From NCBI RefSeq assembly GCF_021991925.1, contig NZ_RXZI01000002.1:186001-250000 (forward strand): DNA of 64,000 nt, written 5' to 3'. Of this stretch, positions 1 to 9,536 are shown in pieces. The notes beneath the pieces are model-generated. The model was not told where the DNA came from and ran no database searches. It saw nothing but the letters and a program-made list of their open reading frames with translations. A program made the translations under genes and the position numbers. The DNA is from Sutcliffiella horikoshii. GTDB taxonomy: Bacteria; Bacillota; Bacilli; Bacillales; Bacillaceae_I. The number at the start of each line of letters is the position of its first letter. Within the stretch, counting starts at the first letter, position 1.

Positions 1-297
1 TTTCCTATCCTGAAGATATTCATTCAGGAAGTGGCATTTCATGAAGAGTTTCAGAAGCCATATTTCACCCTCTTCCAAGAAGTGATTCTTCCTAATTTCA
101 CCAAAGTGGTGGTGCACTTTCAGGAAAAAGGGGACCTGAAAAATCTACCACCCGAAACAATCATTCGCTTGACGATCTCCACCATTGCCGGAACGATCTT
201 TACGCAGCGCTTCCTGGATAAAGATCAGGATTTTGATCAAGAGTTGGAAGTGGCGATCACATTTTTAATGGATGGACTAAAGCAACAAAAGGACTGA
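1..297 (+). CDS. TetR/AcrR family regulator, C-terminal part (cut by window edge)
   Basis: The frame is open from base 1, so this is the 3' end of a gene that starts outside the window; an internal GTG at 31 is not a convincing start. The visible ~98 residues are helical and resemble the ligand-binding, dimerisation half of TetR-type repressors (pattern EEFQKPYFTLFQEVILPNF, then a TISTIAGTIFTQRF helix). The DNA-binding domain is not visible, so ligand and targets cannot be inferred. It ends 64 bp before the nitroreductase gene, in the same direction, and could share a transcript with it. Family assignment is an inference from the C-terminal part only. Confidence 0.55.
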   Translation, partial: FPILKIFIQEVAFHEEFQKPYFTLFQEVILPNFTKVVVHFQEKGDLKNLPPETIIRLTISTIAGTIFTQRFLDKDQDFDQELEVAITFLMDGLKQQKD

Positions 298-361
298 AAG
301 TGGAAATATGTTCCCTCTCCTGTGTACAATAGGGAAAAAGCAAACAGGAGGGGAAACTAGC

Positions 362-1111
362 ATGAACCCAACCATTGAAACGATTCTATCGCACCGATCC
401 GTCCGTAAATTCGAAGACAAAGCCTTGACGGACGAGCAAATAAAAACCATCGTCCAAAGCGCACAGGCAGCGTCGACCTCAAGCTTCGTTCAAGCGTATT
501 CCATTATTGGGGTAAAAGATAAGGAAAAGAAAAAGCGGCTGGCAGAACTGGCAGGAAATCAACCATATGTAGAAGAGAATGGCCACTTTTTTGTATTCTG
601 TGCCGATTTCCACCGCCATGCTTTGATTGGAGAAATGGAAACAACAGTTGTTACCACATCCATTGAGAGTACGGAAAAATTCATGGTAGCCGTCATCGAC
701 GCATCCCTTGCCGCACAAAACGCTTCCGTTGCGGCCGAATCCATGGGCCTTGGGATTTGTTACATAGGAGGGATCCGTTCCAATATCCAAGAGGTGGCGG
801 AACTATTAAAGATGCCAGCCAATACTATTCCGTTATTCGGGCTTGCTGTAGGCTATCCGGCCCAGGAAACCGGGGTGAAGCCTCGTTTGCCAATGGGAAA
901 TGTTTACCATGAAGACGTGTATCAACAGGATGGATCAGTATTTAAGAGTCAATTGCAGGATTATAACGAAGAGATCTCTGCCTATTACCACGAACGCACG
1001 AAAGGGAAGCGTTCCGACACTTGGACCAGTCAGATGGCCAACATGCTTCGAGATCCAAAGAGGATGCATATGAAAGATTTCATCGAAAAACAAGGGTTTG
1101 CAAAGAAGTAG
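362..1111 (+). CDS. nfrA1: NADPH-dependent FMN nitroreductase NfrA1
   Basis: A 249-residue flavin reductase of the NfsA/FRP group, the exact length of B. subtilis NfrA1. Visible signatures are the FMN-phosphate-binding HRSVRKF near residue 10, SAQAASTSSFVQAYSIIGV near residue 33, and AAESMGLGICYIGGIR around residue 125. Such enzymes reduce flavins, nitro-compounds and disulfides with NADPH in the cytoplasm; in B. subtilis the gene is stress-induced (family knowledge). ATG 362 is chosen because AGGAGGGG at 347-353 sits correctly before it; the longer frame from 308 has no ribosome binding site. A terminator follows at 1142. Confidence 0.9.
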   Translation: MNPTIETILSHRSVRKFEDKALTDEQIKTIVQSAQAASTSSFVQAYSIIGVKDKEKKKRLAELAGNQPYVEENGHFFVFCADFHRHALIGEMETTVVTTSIESTEKFMVAVIDASLAAQNASVAAESMGLGICYIGGIRSNIQEVAELLKMPANTIPLFGLAVGYPAQETGVKPRLPMGNVYHEDVYQQDGSVFKSQLQDYNEEISAYYHERTKGKRSDTWTSQMANMLRDPKRMHMKDFIEKQGFAKK

Positions 1112-1141
1112 AACTCTGGAAGAAATATAGGTAAGAAGGAG

Positions 1142-1168
1142 GACAGCCAGGCAATGGCTGTCTTTTTT
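1142..1168 (+). terminator. Intrinsic terminator after nfrA1
   Basis: Perfect 8-bp stem GACAGCCA / TGGCTGTC with a 5-nt loop followed by six T. Confidence 0.85.
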
Positions 1169-1244
1169 CATGCTTTAGTAGGACAGCGAACTGTTTCCTT
1201 TGCCTCTTTAAAGTGATAACAACTACTAGTATCGTTTTCATTAG

Positions 1245-1468
1245 GAGTTTTTTTAATATTAAAATTATTGGTTTTGTTCCAACATACTTTTAATTTCTGC
1301 AGTACTCTAGCTGTTGATTGGAGCAATAGGCGAAGACTCCTGAGGGAGATAGCGTTTAGGGGAGACCCCGCAGGCGAAGCCGAGGAGGCTCCCCAAACGC
1401 CCCTAGGAAAGCGAAGCCTAGTGCGGAAAACAACAGCGGTGTTTTAGAGTCATAATATTAAAAAACTC
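1245..1468. mobile_element. MITE-like element with a 130-bp snap-back core (copy A)
   Basis: The outer ends are near-perfect inverted repeats: GAGTTTTTTTAATATT at 1245-1260 and AATATTAAAAAACTC at 1454-1468, with one extra T on the left. Inside lies a core at 1311-1437 that starts CTGTTGATTGGAGC, contains GACTCCTGAGGGAGATAGCG, GAGACCCCGCAGG and GAGGAGGCTCC, and ends with an AACAACAG inverted end. Related cores recur at 6098, 27.3 kb, 31.1 kb, 32.5 kb, 41.4-41.8 kb, 43.9 kb, 57.7 kb and 61.5 kb. It has no coding capacity. It lies between nfrA1 and the carboxypeptidase gene, filling most of the 391-bp gap, so the carboxypeptidase promoter may lie within or just after it. Confidence 0.7.
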
Positions 1469-1502
1469 GGTCACATTTGAAAATGATAAAGGAGTTGGAG
1501 AG

Positions 1503-4274
1503 ATGAACGTTAACTGGAGAAAGCCGTTTTTGGCCTTCTTATCTGTTTGGATGCTTCTAGCCGTTGCAATCCCAATGCAGGGGGCACAGGCGGAAACCAT
1601 CGTACAAACCGTTGCAGAAGAAGAGATATCAACAAGTATTTCCACTGTTTCCATGACAGAAAAAAGACAGATGGAAATCCAGGTGGATTTTGGTGAAAGA
1701 ATCCCGCTGGAAAAGCTGGAGTGGACTTTTGGAAATAAGCCATTAGAAGAATGGAAAACATACAACACAAAGGACAATGATTATACGGGAGAACCCTTCA
1801 TCACATTCGCAGAACCTCCTGCCTATGTCGGAGAATCCACAACCGTAAAGGCAGTCCTCGACTTTGACCTCTTATATGGAACAGACAATTTAGCGCCACG
1901 GAATATAAGAGTCTTATATCCGGAGATTATCGGTACATATGAGTTGGCAGTGACACATAAAGAGTCTGGTGAAAAGTTAAGTAAGGAAATTACATACAAT
2001 GTTTATGATGAATACTTAACATATGAACAACTGAAGCCGGAATTGGATGAAATAACAGAGGCAGCACAATCGGAAAATGGTAGATTCATAGAATACAAGT
2101 CTCTTGGACAGTCCTATGAAGGAAGGGACATACATTTCATTACCCTGGCAAAAGATCAGGCAGCAGTAGATAAATATTTGAATGAAACCTTACCTGTCGC
2201 CTTGGAAAATCCGGCAGAGCTTTTGCAGAAAATAGAGGAAGGGACCATCGGTGATTATCAGGTGCCAATCTGGTTCAATAATATCCACCCGGATGAAGTG
2301 GAAGGAGTGGACGCACAGGTTGAACTGTTCCGAAAGCTCTCACAAGATAGGGAAATCACCTTTAAAACAGTGAATGAGAATGGGGAAGAAAGAGAGATTA
2401 CACTGAACGTCGAAGAAGCGTTGGAACATGTGATATTCCTTTTCAACTTCACCCATAACCCTGATGGCCGCGTCCATAACACCCGTGCCAATATCAATGG
2501 ATTCGATTTGAACAGGGATAATGCGTTTCAAACACAACAAGAATCTATCTATGTCACGGAAGAGATCGCGAAATGGTCTCCGTTATCCTTTTTAGACATG
2601 CATGGCTATGTGAGCGACTTTCTGATCGAACCATGTACACCGCCACATAACCCGAACTTTGAATACGACCTGCTATTGGAAAACATGCTTTCACAGGCAC
2701 ATGCCATGGGACAGGCAGGCGTGGCGAACTCTGACTATGAGTCATATGCCATTCCTTATGAAGACTATGAAAATGGCTGGGACGACATGACTCCTGCCTA
2801 CACGGCCATCTATTCCATGCTACATGGATCGCTTGGGCATACGATCGAAGTCCCGGGATTAAATCAACAATCCTTGTATGCCATGGTCCATACCGGCCTT
2901 GGGGCAACGAATTTTGTACTGGAAAATAAAGACGAGCTTTTCAAACAACAATTGGAATTATTTAAGCGCGGGGTAGAAGGCGAAGATAACCGTGCAGTCG
3001 ATGAGCACCTTGTGAATCAAAACAGGGACATCATCGGTCGTGACCGCGGGGAAAATGAAAACTTCTTCCCAGAATACTATGTACTACCTATGCATGACTT
3101 ACAAAAGAACAAATGGGAAGCGGCAGAAATGGTAGAATACCTTTTGAGAAACGGGATTAAGGTAGAAAAGACCACTTCTTCCGTAGAAATTGCTGGAATC
3201 GTTTACCCTGAAGGCACTTACGTGGTCCCGATGAAGCAGGCAAAGCGTGGATTTGCGAACGCTGTCCTTTATCAAGGAGATGATATTTCCGACTGGAATG
3301 CCATGTACGATGCCATAGTCGTGAACTTCCCGGACCTGCGCGGCTTCACAATCGAAGAAGTACGCACGGAGGATGCTTTTACAGGTGTGGTGGAACAAGT
3401 ACTAGAAGCAGAATATCCAACAACAGCAGTGGACCAGAACAAAGGCCACTATGTGGTGAAAAACGTGAACAACGAAGCCGTCAAAGCAGTAAATGAGCTA
3501 TTAAGCGCTGGGAAATCGGTAAGCGTAGCGACAGCAGATGGCAATGGCTATAGCAAAGGGGACTACGTAATTCACCGCAACGATTTATTGGCTGTAAAAG
3601 ATCACTACTATTTAGAAGTGGTTCCATTGGACAATAAATCAAAGGTAGAAGAACTTTCTGGTGCACCTAAAGTCGCCGTCATAGGCAGTGGCGCAAGTCG
3701 TTTTGTTTTAAAACAATTAGGCTTTGAGATCACTAGTATAGAAGAAGCCGATGTGATTGTAGACGCTACAGGCCAGGTAAACAAGGAAGCCATTGAGGCC
3801 GGAACCTCCTACATCGGCATTGGCGGCAGGGTCCTTCAGTCAGTCAAACAAAGCGGAATTCTCGATGGCTTTGATTTTGGCCGAACAAATTTCACACATG
3901 AAGGATTGCTTAAGACATCCGTAAACACAGACTCTTTCCTCACTTCCGGTTACGGTGCGGAGGAAGTGTTATACGGGACCACTGGCTCATGGATAACAAG
4001 TGTGCCAGACGGAGCTGAAACACTGATTCAAGTAGCCGATACAGATGATTACTTCGTTGCAGGCTGGTGGCCAGGGAAAGAAAATGCCAAAGGCCAGACT
4101 TGGGCATTCACCACCACTGTCGAAAGCGGAGCAAATGTCACCCTTTTCGCAAACGACCTATTGTTCCGAGCACACACAGAACATAGTTACCGCCTGCTTG
4201 CGAATGCTATTTTACTAGATGAAGTAAAAGAGTCGAAGAAGGGAAAAGGTAAAGGAAAGAAGAAGCATAGGTAA
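1503..4274 (+). CDS. Secreted M14-family zinc carboxypeptidase
   Basis: 923 residues starting with a clear Sec signal peptide (positive MNVNWRKPF, hydrophobic stretch, probable cut after AQA at 30). The M14 zinc site is complete: His262-Pro-Asp-Glu265 supplies the first two ligands, His367 in the FLDMHG segment the third, with NPDGR and GFDLNRD substrate-pocket motifs between them; Glu449 in GHTIEV is the catalytic base candidate. The second half (about 540-900) is a long extension without a motif I recognise. The tail is Lys-rich (GKGKGKKKHR), perhaps for binding anionic wall polymers. Substrate unknown; peptidoglycan stem peptides or extracellular peptides are possible. Ribosome binding site GGAG precedes ATG 1503; terminator at 4282. 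Confidence 0.85.
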   Translation: MNVNWRKPFLAFLSVWMLLAVAIPMQGAQAETIVQTVAEEEISTSISTVSMTEKRQMEIQVDFGERIPLEKLEWTFGNKPLEEWKTYNTKDNDYTGEPFITFAEPPAYVGESTTVKAVLDFDLLYGTDNLAPRNIRVLYPEIIGTYELAVTHKESGEKLSKEITYNVYDEYLTYEQLKPELDEITEAAQSENGRFIEYKSLGQSYEGRDIHFITLAKDQAAVDKYLNETLPVALENPAELLQKIEEGTIGDYQVPIWFNNIHPDEVEGVDAQVELFRKLSQDREITFKTVNENGEEREITLNVEEALEHVIFLFNFTHNPDGRVHNTRANINGFDLNRDNAFQTQQESIYVTEEIAKWSPLSFLDMHGYVSDFLIEPCTPPHNPNFEYDLLLENMLSQAHAMGQAGVANSDYESYAIPYEDYENGWDDMTPAYTAIYSMLHGSLGHTIEVPGLNQQSLYAMVHTGLGATNFVLENKDELFKQQLELFKRGVEGEDNRAVDEHLVNQNRDIIGRDRGENENFFPEYYVLPMHDLQKNKWEAAEMVEYLLRNGIKVEKTTSSVEIAGIVYPEGTYVVPMKQAKRGFANAVLYQGDDISDWNAMYDAIVVNFPDLRGFTIEEVRTEDAFTGVVEQVLEAEYPTTAVDQNKGHYVVKNVNNEAVKAVNELLSAGKSVSVATADGNGYSKGDYVIHRNDLLAVKDHYYLEVVPLDNKSKVEELSGAPKVAVIGSGASRFVLKQLGFEITSIEEADVIVDATGQVNKEAIEAGTSYIGIGGRVLQSVKQSGILDGFDFGRTNFTHEGLLKTSVNTDSFLTSGYGAEEVLYGTTGSWITSVPDGAETLIQVADTDDYFVAGWWPGKENAKGQTWAFTTTVESGANVTLFANDLLFRAHTEHSYRLLANAILLDEVKESKKGKGKGKKKHR

Positions 4275-4281
4275 CAAAACT

Positions 4282-4319
4282 AAACGGAGTAGAGCTAATA
4301 GTGGCTCTACTCCGTTTTT
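4282..4319 (+). terminator. Intrinsic terminator after the carboxypeptidase gene
   Basis: 14-bp stem AAACGGAGTAGAGC / GCTCTACTCCGTTT with an 8-nt loop and a T run. It can also serve the convergent VanZ-like gene. Confidence 0.85.
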
Positions 4320-4350
4320 GATTATGAAGCGGGAAGCGGAGGGCTGGAGA

Positions 4351-4932
4351 TTACCTAAGTATAAGCACCCTTTGGAACCTAGGGTACAAGGCGTAGCCGA
4401 TATAAAACCCAAGGACATTCAGAATCAAGTCATCCATATCAAGGCTCCCTCTGCGTGTCAGATATTGGCTAAGTTCAATCGCGCTTACCAACAAAAAAGG
4501 AACGGACAAAAGAAACAGCTTGTTGGATGTTGTCGTTCTAAAAAGAAACCCAAACGGAATAAAAAGCCCAATGTTCGCAGCCAAGTTATAGAAAGCAATC
4601 ACCCAGTGGACGTTGCCGGAAAAATAAAAATGAATGGTATCAAAGGGTAACAGGTTCACTGAATTCATTCCTGTATCATTAGGTCGGATGAATAAAAGTA
4701 TCAACAGGGCGACCGTGTAAAGGAAAAAGCATCCGTAAAATAGGCTCCGAGGGATAGTGATGGAGAGCTTCCACACGAACAAATAAATAGCGGTGGTTGC
4801 TACAAAAATGCAAACAAACACCACTAAAAGAACAATCGGATGCAGGTTGGCTGTCAGGTGTGCGAAGATAGGACGCAACAACAGAAATAAACAACACGAA
4901 ATTATGCTCGGGACTAATAACTTTTTTACCAT
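4351..4932 (-). CDS. VanZ-like membrane protein
   Basis: 193 residues with about five hydrophobic segments and the VanZ-family signatures: VNLLPFDTI near residue 93, NLAANIGLFIPFGFLF near 117, and the C-terminal SAIELSQY..RRGSLDMDDLILNVLG block that ends the family domain. VanZ was named for low-level teicoplanin resistance, but most family members have no known role; no van genes are nearby, so no resistance is inferred. It converges on the carboxypeptidase gene. The region directly upstream of the ATG is poor in purines and is followed after only 17 bp by a repeat element (4950-5138), so the element supplies or has displaced the promoter. Confidence 0.8.
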   Translation of the reverse strand: MVKKLLVPSIISCCLFLLLRPIFAHLTANLHPIVLLVVFVCIFVATTAIYLFVWKLSITIPRSLFYGCFFLYTVALLILLFIRPNDTGMNSVNLLPFDTIHFYFSGNVHWVIAFYNLAANIGLFIPFGFLFRTTTSNKLFLLSVPFLLVSAIELSQYLTRRGSLDMDDLILNVLGFYIGYALYPRFQRVLILR

Positions 4933-4949
4933 AAGGGTACCACTTCTAT

Positions 4950-5138
4950 AAAGGCTCTTTTCTCAAATATTGTTGCTAATTACTTGTAAAAAGTCGGCAA
5001 TTGGACTTTTTACTGCTTACATACTCCAAAAGGTGCAAGTAGTTTCTTAAGTATGGCAAGGAAAAGAGCACAACAGTAGGGAAATAACGATGGATGTATC
5101 CATACGAAAAAGCAGCAAAGTGTACGAAAAGAGCCTTT
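4950..5138. mobile_element. GGCTCTTTTCTCA-family MITE-like element (copy R1)
   Basis: 189 bp bounded by inverted ends AAAGGCTCTTTTCTC and the complementary GAAAAGAGCCTTT, with an internal strong hairpin (GTAAAAAGTC / GACTTTTTAC). Near-identical full copies lie at 37522-37709 and, more diverged, at 51699-51893; short forms at 16692 and 52370. No protein is encoded. Confidence 0.75.
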
Positions 5139-5168
5139 AAAAAAATCCGGACAGGTATTCCTGCCCGG

Positions 5169-5642
5169 TCATTCCTCTTCCTTTTTCGTTTCCACTTCCT
5201 CCGCTGTCCCTTCAATGAGACGCTTCAGCTGATTCAGGTGATCCCCATCTTCTTTTTTCAAGATTTTTCGAATGATAGACTTGGTCAACTTCATGATGAT
5301 GCCGGAAGTGTAAATATCCCCATGAAAATTCACCTGTGTGCCGCCTTCAACAGTTGGCTTGAAATCATAATGGTAGACGACCTTCAACCCATTAGCTTCA
5401 CTTTTTACGACATACCGTTCACTTGGGACATATTCCGTAAATTCAATAATGGATGAAGCTTGGCGCCCGCGAATCTCACGGGTTTCTTTAAATTTGCTTC
5501 CCACCTGTAATGGGCCTTCTGTCAGCTTTTCGATAGCGACAACATTTTCCATGATTTTTGTGGAATTGTCCATGTCGGAAGCAAAAGCAAAAACTTCTTC
5601 CACCGGCTTGGAGATGATAACGGAATCCTGGATATCTGGCAC
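5169..5642 (-). CDS. SRPBCC (START-like) family protein
   Basis: 157 residues with the helix-grip pattern of SRPBCC/polyketide-cyclase-like proteins: IQDSVIISKPVEEVFAFASD at the N-terminus, then GSKFKETREIRG, SSIIEFTEYVPSERYVVKS and VVYHYDFKPTVEGGTQVNF strands, and a long C-terminal helix ending in a charged tail (VETKKEEE). Family members form a cavity that binds hydrophobic ligands; the ligand here is unknown. The start is GTG at 5642, preceded by GAGAGGAG at normal spacing. It stands alone, between repeat R1 and a divergent small membrane protein. Confidence 0.75.
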   Translation of the reverse strand: MPDIQDSVIISKPVEEVFAFASDMDNSTKIMENVVAIEKLTEGPLQVGSKFKETREIRGRQASSIIEFTEYVPSERYVVKSEANGLKVVYHYDFKPTVEGGTQVNFHGDIYTSGIIMKLTKSIIRKILKKEDGDHLNQLKRLIEGTAEEVETKKEEE

Positions 5643-5805
5643 TGTATTCGCTCCTCTCGTAAATTGTGATTTGGTAATTTTATAATAGCACAGAAAAAGG
5701 AAGCGATAGCTAGTGTTTTTGATAAGGGAAGTTTAAAAAGTTCAATCAACGGAAATATACACAGTAACAAGCTGAACAACAAATAACACTAAGGAGGAAA
5801 ACATT

Positions 5806-6063
5806 ATGTTAGGATTATTAATTACCATTATCATAGCAATCGTGATTGGAATGATCGGTAGTGCCATCGCACCAGGTAGAATGCCAGGAGGAATTTTGGG
5901 AGCCATGCTTGCAGGTTTAGTTGGTGCATGGATTGGTCACGGGTTATTCGGTTCTTTAGGACCTGTCGTTGCTGACTTTGCCATCATTCCAGCCATCATC
6001 GGTGCCGCTATCTTTGTATTCTTGTTAACATTAATTTCAAGAGGACTTAGAAGCGCGACATAA
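5806..6063 (+). CDS. GlsB/YeaQ/YmgE family small membrane protein
   Basis: 85 residues with three hydrophobic segments rich in Gly/Ala, the family pattern GMIGSAIAPGRMPGGILGAM followed by GLVGAWIGHGLFG. The family (transglycosylase-associated, PF04226) is often stress-induced; its biochemical role is unknown. An excellent ribosome binding site, TAAGGAGGAAAAC, precedes ATG 5806. Transcribed alone, divergent from the SRPBCC gene, with a repeat element right after its stop. Confidence 0.85.
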   Translation: MLGLLITIIIAIVIGMIGSAIAPGRMPGGILGAMLAGLVGAWIGHGLFGSLGPVVADFAIIPAIIGAAIFVFLLTLISRGLRSAT

Positions 6064-6097
6064 TAGTAGGATAATGAAATGATAGAAAAGAAAACCT

Positions 6098-6228
6098 AGT
6101 TGATCGCAGTGGAAGGCGCGCAGACTTCTGCGGGAGGAAGGGACATGGAAGACCCCGCAGGGCGAATGCCCGAGGAGGCTTCCGGACCACCCACGAAAAG
6201 TGAAGCGCCTGGAACGAAGATCAACGGT
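6098..6228. repeat. Snap-back intergenic repeat core (copy B)
   Basis: 131 bp starting AGTTGATCGCAGTGGAAGGC and ending GGAACGAAGATCAAC, so the ends are inverted repeats. Internal GACTTCTGCGGGAGG / AGACCCCGCAGGGCG / GAGGAGGCTTCC blocks are shared with the copies elsewhere. It is closest to the copy at 31055, sharing the GGAAGGCGCGCAGACT opening. Confidence 0.75.
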
Positions 6229-6241
6229 TATATAGCTATAT

Positions 6242-6274
6242 TAAAAGAGGCAACCAATTCGGCTGCCTCTTTTA
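6242..6274 (-). terminator. Terminator after htpX
   Basis: Inverted repeat TAAAAGAGGCA / TGCCTCTTTTA with an 11-nt loop, just past the htpX stop; read on the minus strand it ends in T's, and it could work in both directions. Confidence 0.8.
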
Positions 6275-6285
6275 AATGCTTATAT

Positions 6286-7164
6286 TTATTTCGCTTCCAA
6301 ACGGCGGATACGCTCGTTTAAATCAGGGTGAGTAGAGAACAGGGAGCTCTTTCTCTTACCGTTGATCTTAAGAGATGCAATCGCAGTATCCTTCTCTTCT
6401 GTCACACGGTTTGTGTAAGCCTGAAGGGAACGCAATGCATGAACCATTTTGTCTTTCCCTGCAAGGTCTGCGCCTCCACGGTCTGCGTGGAACTCACGGT
6501 AACGGGAGAAGGCGAATACGACAATGCTTCCAAGGATGGAGAATGCGATCTGGAATACAATGATTGCAATGAAATGCACAATCGGTGCCATTTCTTCTTT
6601 TACAAAACGGGACGCGATAAATGCGGCGATACGTGCCAAGAATACAACGAATGTATTCACAACACCTTGCAATAAAGTCATGGTTACCATATCGCCATTG
6701 GCAATGTGGGCAACCTCATGGGCAATAACACCTTCAACGGCAGCATCGTCCATTTCTTGTAATAAACCAGAGGAAACAGCAACCAATGAACGGTTCTTGG
6801 AAGGACCCGTTGCAAAGGCGTTTACTTCTGGGGAGTGGTAAATTCCAACTTCCGGCATTTTTGTGATGCCAGCAGCGCGAGACATGCGGTGAACCATGTC
6901 AACAATTTGACGCTCTTGTGAATTCATCGGACCATCTGGATCGATGACCTTCACGTTCATCATTTTCTTTGCCATCCAACGGGACATCAATAAGGAAATG
7001 AAGGAACCTGTGAAACCGATGATGGCACTGAAGATTAAAAGTGCGCCAAAGTTGATTCCGCCATCTTCAATGTAGCTTCCTGCACCAGTCACCATAAAGA
7101 TGATGGAAATCGTCGTTAAGACAAGTACGTTCGTAAGAATAAAAAAGAATATACGTTTTGCCAT
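6286..7164 (-). CDS. htpX: Membrane-bound zinc metalloprotease HtpX
   Basis: 292 residues, normal for the M48B HtpX family. Two N-terminal membrane segments (about 8-28 and 38-60) precede the catalytic region, where His149-Glu150-Val-Ala-His153 forms the HExxH zinc site; two further hydrophobic segments follow, and [18 protein letters not shown] carries the third ligand region. HtpX degrades misfolded membrane proteins, acting alongside FtsH (family knowledge). AGGAGGAAAAAC directly before ATG fixes the start. Monocistronic. Confidence 0.95.
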   Translation of the reverse strand: MAKRIFFFILTNVLVLTTISIIFMVTGAGSYIEDGGINFGALLIFSAIIGFTGSFISLLMSRWMAKKMMNVKVIDPDGPMNSQERQIVDMVHRMSRAAGITKMPEVGIYHSPEVNAFATGPSKNRSLVAVSSGLLQEMDDAAVEGVIAHEVAHIANGDMVTMTLLQGVVNTFVVFLARIAAFIASRFVKEEMAPIVHFIAIIVFQIAFSILGSIVVFAFSRYREFHADRGGADLAGKDKMVHALRSLQAYTNRVTEEKDTAIASLKINGKRKSSLFSTHPDLNERIRRLEAK

Positions 7165-7332
7165 GTTTTTCCTCCTGATTGTTTTGAGGTCTTATGAACC
7201 TCTATCTCTCTTGTCTATATTATAGATGGAATTGCCTAACTTTTCAACGAAAGTGTCTGACATAATTTGACGAAACGGGCTTGCCAATTTACTATAAATG
7301 CATGAATGTCGGATGAAAAGGGTGTGTGGGCC

Positions 7333-7977
7333 ATGGTCAAAGAGTGGACCAGGATGGAGATGGCAGAGTTTTTGAAGAAGATGGGCCAAGGGGAATTCCC
7401 TGTGGAATATAGGCAGTCTATGCCGAAAAATTTCCAAAATCTTTTTCGGAAAAAGAGCGGGGAAGAGTTCGGCCTGACAATGTCCAATATCGTGTGGCTG
7501 GGAAATCAACTCGAGAGCGCGGATTATTCAGAGCCAGCTCTGAAAAATTGGGTGAAACGAGAGATAAAGGAATATATCGGTGCGCCCCAAGTCGGCCGTA
7601 AATACTCCATCCAACAAGTGGCGTTGCTATTTATTGTAAAAGATCTGAAGGTGCTGCTTGATTTTGAAGCAATACGGAAAATCCTTGGTTCGATTTTCAA
7701 CAACCCGGTGGAGAGGGAAGATGACATTATCAGCCCGATACATTTCTATATCGCTTACTCTTGGTTGTATGAGCAATTAGTGAGTCAGACAGAATTATTA
7801 TCGGAAGAAAATATAAAAGAGGAAATCCAGCAATACCTGCAAACAGAAGAGAGTTTTACGGCAGAGGACAAGGGGAAGATATTCGCTGCTTTAATGGTGG
7901 CGATCCTTGCCGTTCGCACCAATTTTCTTAAAGCGTGGGCAAAGCGGTATGTGATGGATGGAAAAGGAAAAGAATAA
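7333..7977 (+). CDS. DUF1836 domain protein
   Basis: A 214-residue protein if started at ATG 7333, chosen because AAAAGGGTG lies at proper distance; an in-frame ATG at 7306 would add nine residues but has no ribosome binding site. The middle part (SNIVWLGNQLE..NWVKREIKEYIGAP..GRKYSIQQVALLFIVKDLK) matches my memory of DUF1836 and looks like a MerR-type winged-helix pattern, so a DNA-binding role is possible but unproven. The remainder is helical. Transcribed toward gndA, 138 bp before it, without an obvious terminator between. Confidence 0.65.
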   Translation: MVKEWTRMEMAEFLKKMGQGEFPVEYRQSMPKNFQNLFRKKSGEEFGLTMSNIVWLGNQLESADYSEPALKNWVKREIKEYIGAPQVGRKYSIQQVALLFIVKDLKVLLDFEAIRKILGSIFNNPVEREDDIISPIHFYIAYSWLYEQLVSQTELLSEENIKEEIQQYLQTEESFTAEDKGKIFAALMVAILAVRTNFLKAWAKRYVMDGKGKE

Positions 7978-8115
7978 AAGGAAGTGTGTAAACGCTTCAC
8001 TTTTCCTAGTTAGGTTATAATAGGTGTAAAGCTTGATTCCACTTGAGTTTGTATGGTATTTTCAATTGGGACTAACGCGAAATAAATTACCTTGAAGAAG
8101 GGAAGTTTTTATATT

Positions 8116-9525
8116 ATGGCAAAGCAGCAAATCGGTGTGATCGGTTTGGCGGTTATGGGAAAAAACCTGGCAATGAACATTGAAAGCAGAGGTTATTCCG
8201 TTTCTGTATTCAACCGTTCCCCTGAAAAGACAGAGGAATTTTTACAAGAAACAGAAGGAAGAAATTTTAAAGGTACATATAGCATCGAAGAGTTTGTACT
8301 ATCTCTGGAATCCCCTCGCAAAATCTTACTAATGGTAAAAGCAGGCGGACCGACGGATGCAACAATCGACTCATTAAAACCGTATCTTGATAAAGGGGAC
8401 ATCCTGATTGATGGCGGAAACACGCTTTACACAGATACAATCCGACGCAACAAGGAGCTTGGCGAGCTTGGCTTGAACTTCATCGGTACCGGCGTATCCG
8501 GTGGGGAAGAGGGAGCGTTGAAAGGTCCTTCCATCATGCCTGGCGGACAGAAAGAAGCTTATGAACTTGTGGAAGATATTCTGAAGAGCATTTCCGCAAA
8601 AGTAGAAGGCGACGCTTGCTGCACATACATCGGTCCAGACGGTGCCGGTCATTACGTAAAAATGGTGCATAACGGGATCGAGTACGGCGACATGCAACTG
8701 ATCAGTGAAGCGTATTTCTTGCTGAAGAATGTTCTTGGTCTTTCGGCTCAAGAGCTTCACGAAGTGTTCTCTGAGTGGAACAAAGGGGAGCTTGACAGCT
8801 ACCTGATCGAGATCACAGCAGACATCTTCACAAAAGTGGATGCCGAAACAGGCAAGCCACTTGTGGATGTTATCCTGGATACAGCTGGACAAAAAGGTAC
8901 TGGTAAATGGACAAGTAAGAGCGCATTAGATCTAGGCGTTCCACTTCCGATCATCACAGAATCCGTATTCGCACGCTTCATTTCCGCGATGAAAGAAGAG
9001 CGCGTGAAGGCAAGCAGCATCCTGCGCGGACCAGAAGCAGTTAGTTTTACTGGAGACAAAGAAGCATTCATCGAGAGCGTGCGCAAAGCACTTTACATGA
9101 GCAAAATCTGCTCTTATGCTCAAGGATTTGCACAACTGCGTGCAGCATCTGAAGAGTACGGCTGGGACCTTAAATACGGCGAGATCGCGATGATCTTCCG
9201 TGGCGGTTGCATCATCCGTGCGCAATTCTTACAAAAAATCAAAGAAGCGTACGACCGTGAAGCGGGCCTTGCAAACCTATTGCTTGACCCATACTTCAAA
9301 GAAATCGTGGAAAGCTACCAAGGCGGCCTTCGCGAAATCCTTGGCGTTGCTATCCAGCACGGCGTACCTGTACCATCCTTCTCGAGCGCGCTAGCATACT
9401 ATGACAGCTACCGCTCTGAGACATTGCCTGCAAACTTGATTCAAGCACAACGTGACTACTTCGGTGCCCACACGTATCAACGCTTGGACAAGGAAGGTAT
9501 CTTCCATACGGAGTGGATGAAGTAA
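8116..9525 (+). CDS. gndA: NADP-dependent 6-phosphogluconate dehydrogenase GndA
   Basis: 469 residues, essentially full-length and very close to B. subtilis GndA. The N-terminal Rossmann motif [15 protein letters not shown], the substrate-binding [21 protein letters not shown] and the catalytic [17 protein letters not shown] are intact, as is the C-terminal [14 protein letters not shown]. It converts 6-phosphogluconate to ribulose 5-phosphate, CO2 and NADPH, the step after Zwf, whose gene lies 1.1 kb away on the other strand. GGGAAG upstream of ATG 8116 supports the start over an upstream TTG at 8092. A strong terminator ends the gene. Confidence 0.97.
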   Translation: MAKQQIGVIGLAVMGKNLAMNIESRGYSVSVFNRSPEKTEEFLQETEGRNFKGTYSIEEFVLSLESPRKILLMVKAGGPTDATIDSLKPYLDKGDILIDGGNTLYTDTIRRNKELGELGLNFIGTGVSGGEEGALKGPSIMPGGQKEAYELVEDILKSISAKVEGDACCTYIGPDGAGHYVKMVHNGIEYGDMQLISEAYFLLKNVLGLSAQELHEVFSEWNKGELDSYLIEITADIFTKVDAETGKPLVDVILDTAGQKGTGKWTSKSALDLGVPLPIITESVFARFISAMKEERVKASSILRGPEAVSFTGDKEAFIESVRKALYMSKICSYAQGFAQLRAASEEYGWDLKYGEIAMIFRGGCIIRAQFLQKIKEAYDREAGLANLLLDPYFKEIVESYQGGLREILGVAIQHGVPVPSFSSALAYYDSYRSETLPANLIQAQRDYFGAHTYQRLDKEGIFHTEWMK

Positions 9526-9536
9526 GTTGAAATTGG

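Noticed and set aside
4318-4650. Plus-strand 110-residue frame opposite the VanZ-like gene
   Set aside because: Antisense shadow of a gene with clear family motifs; low-complexity basic composition.
7984-7997. cre-like TGTAAACGCTTCAC upstream of gndA
   Set aside because: The last two positions do not fit the consensus on either strand.
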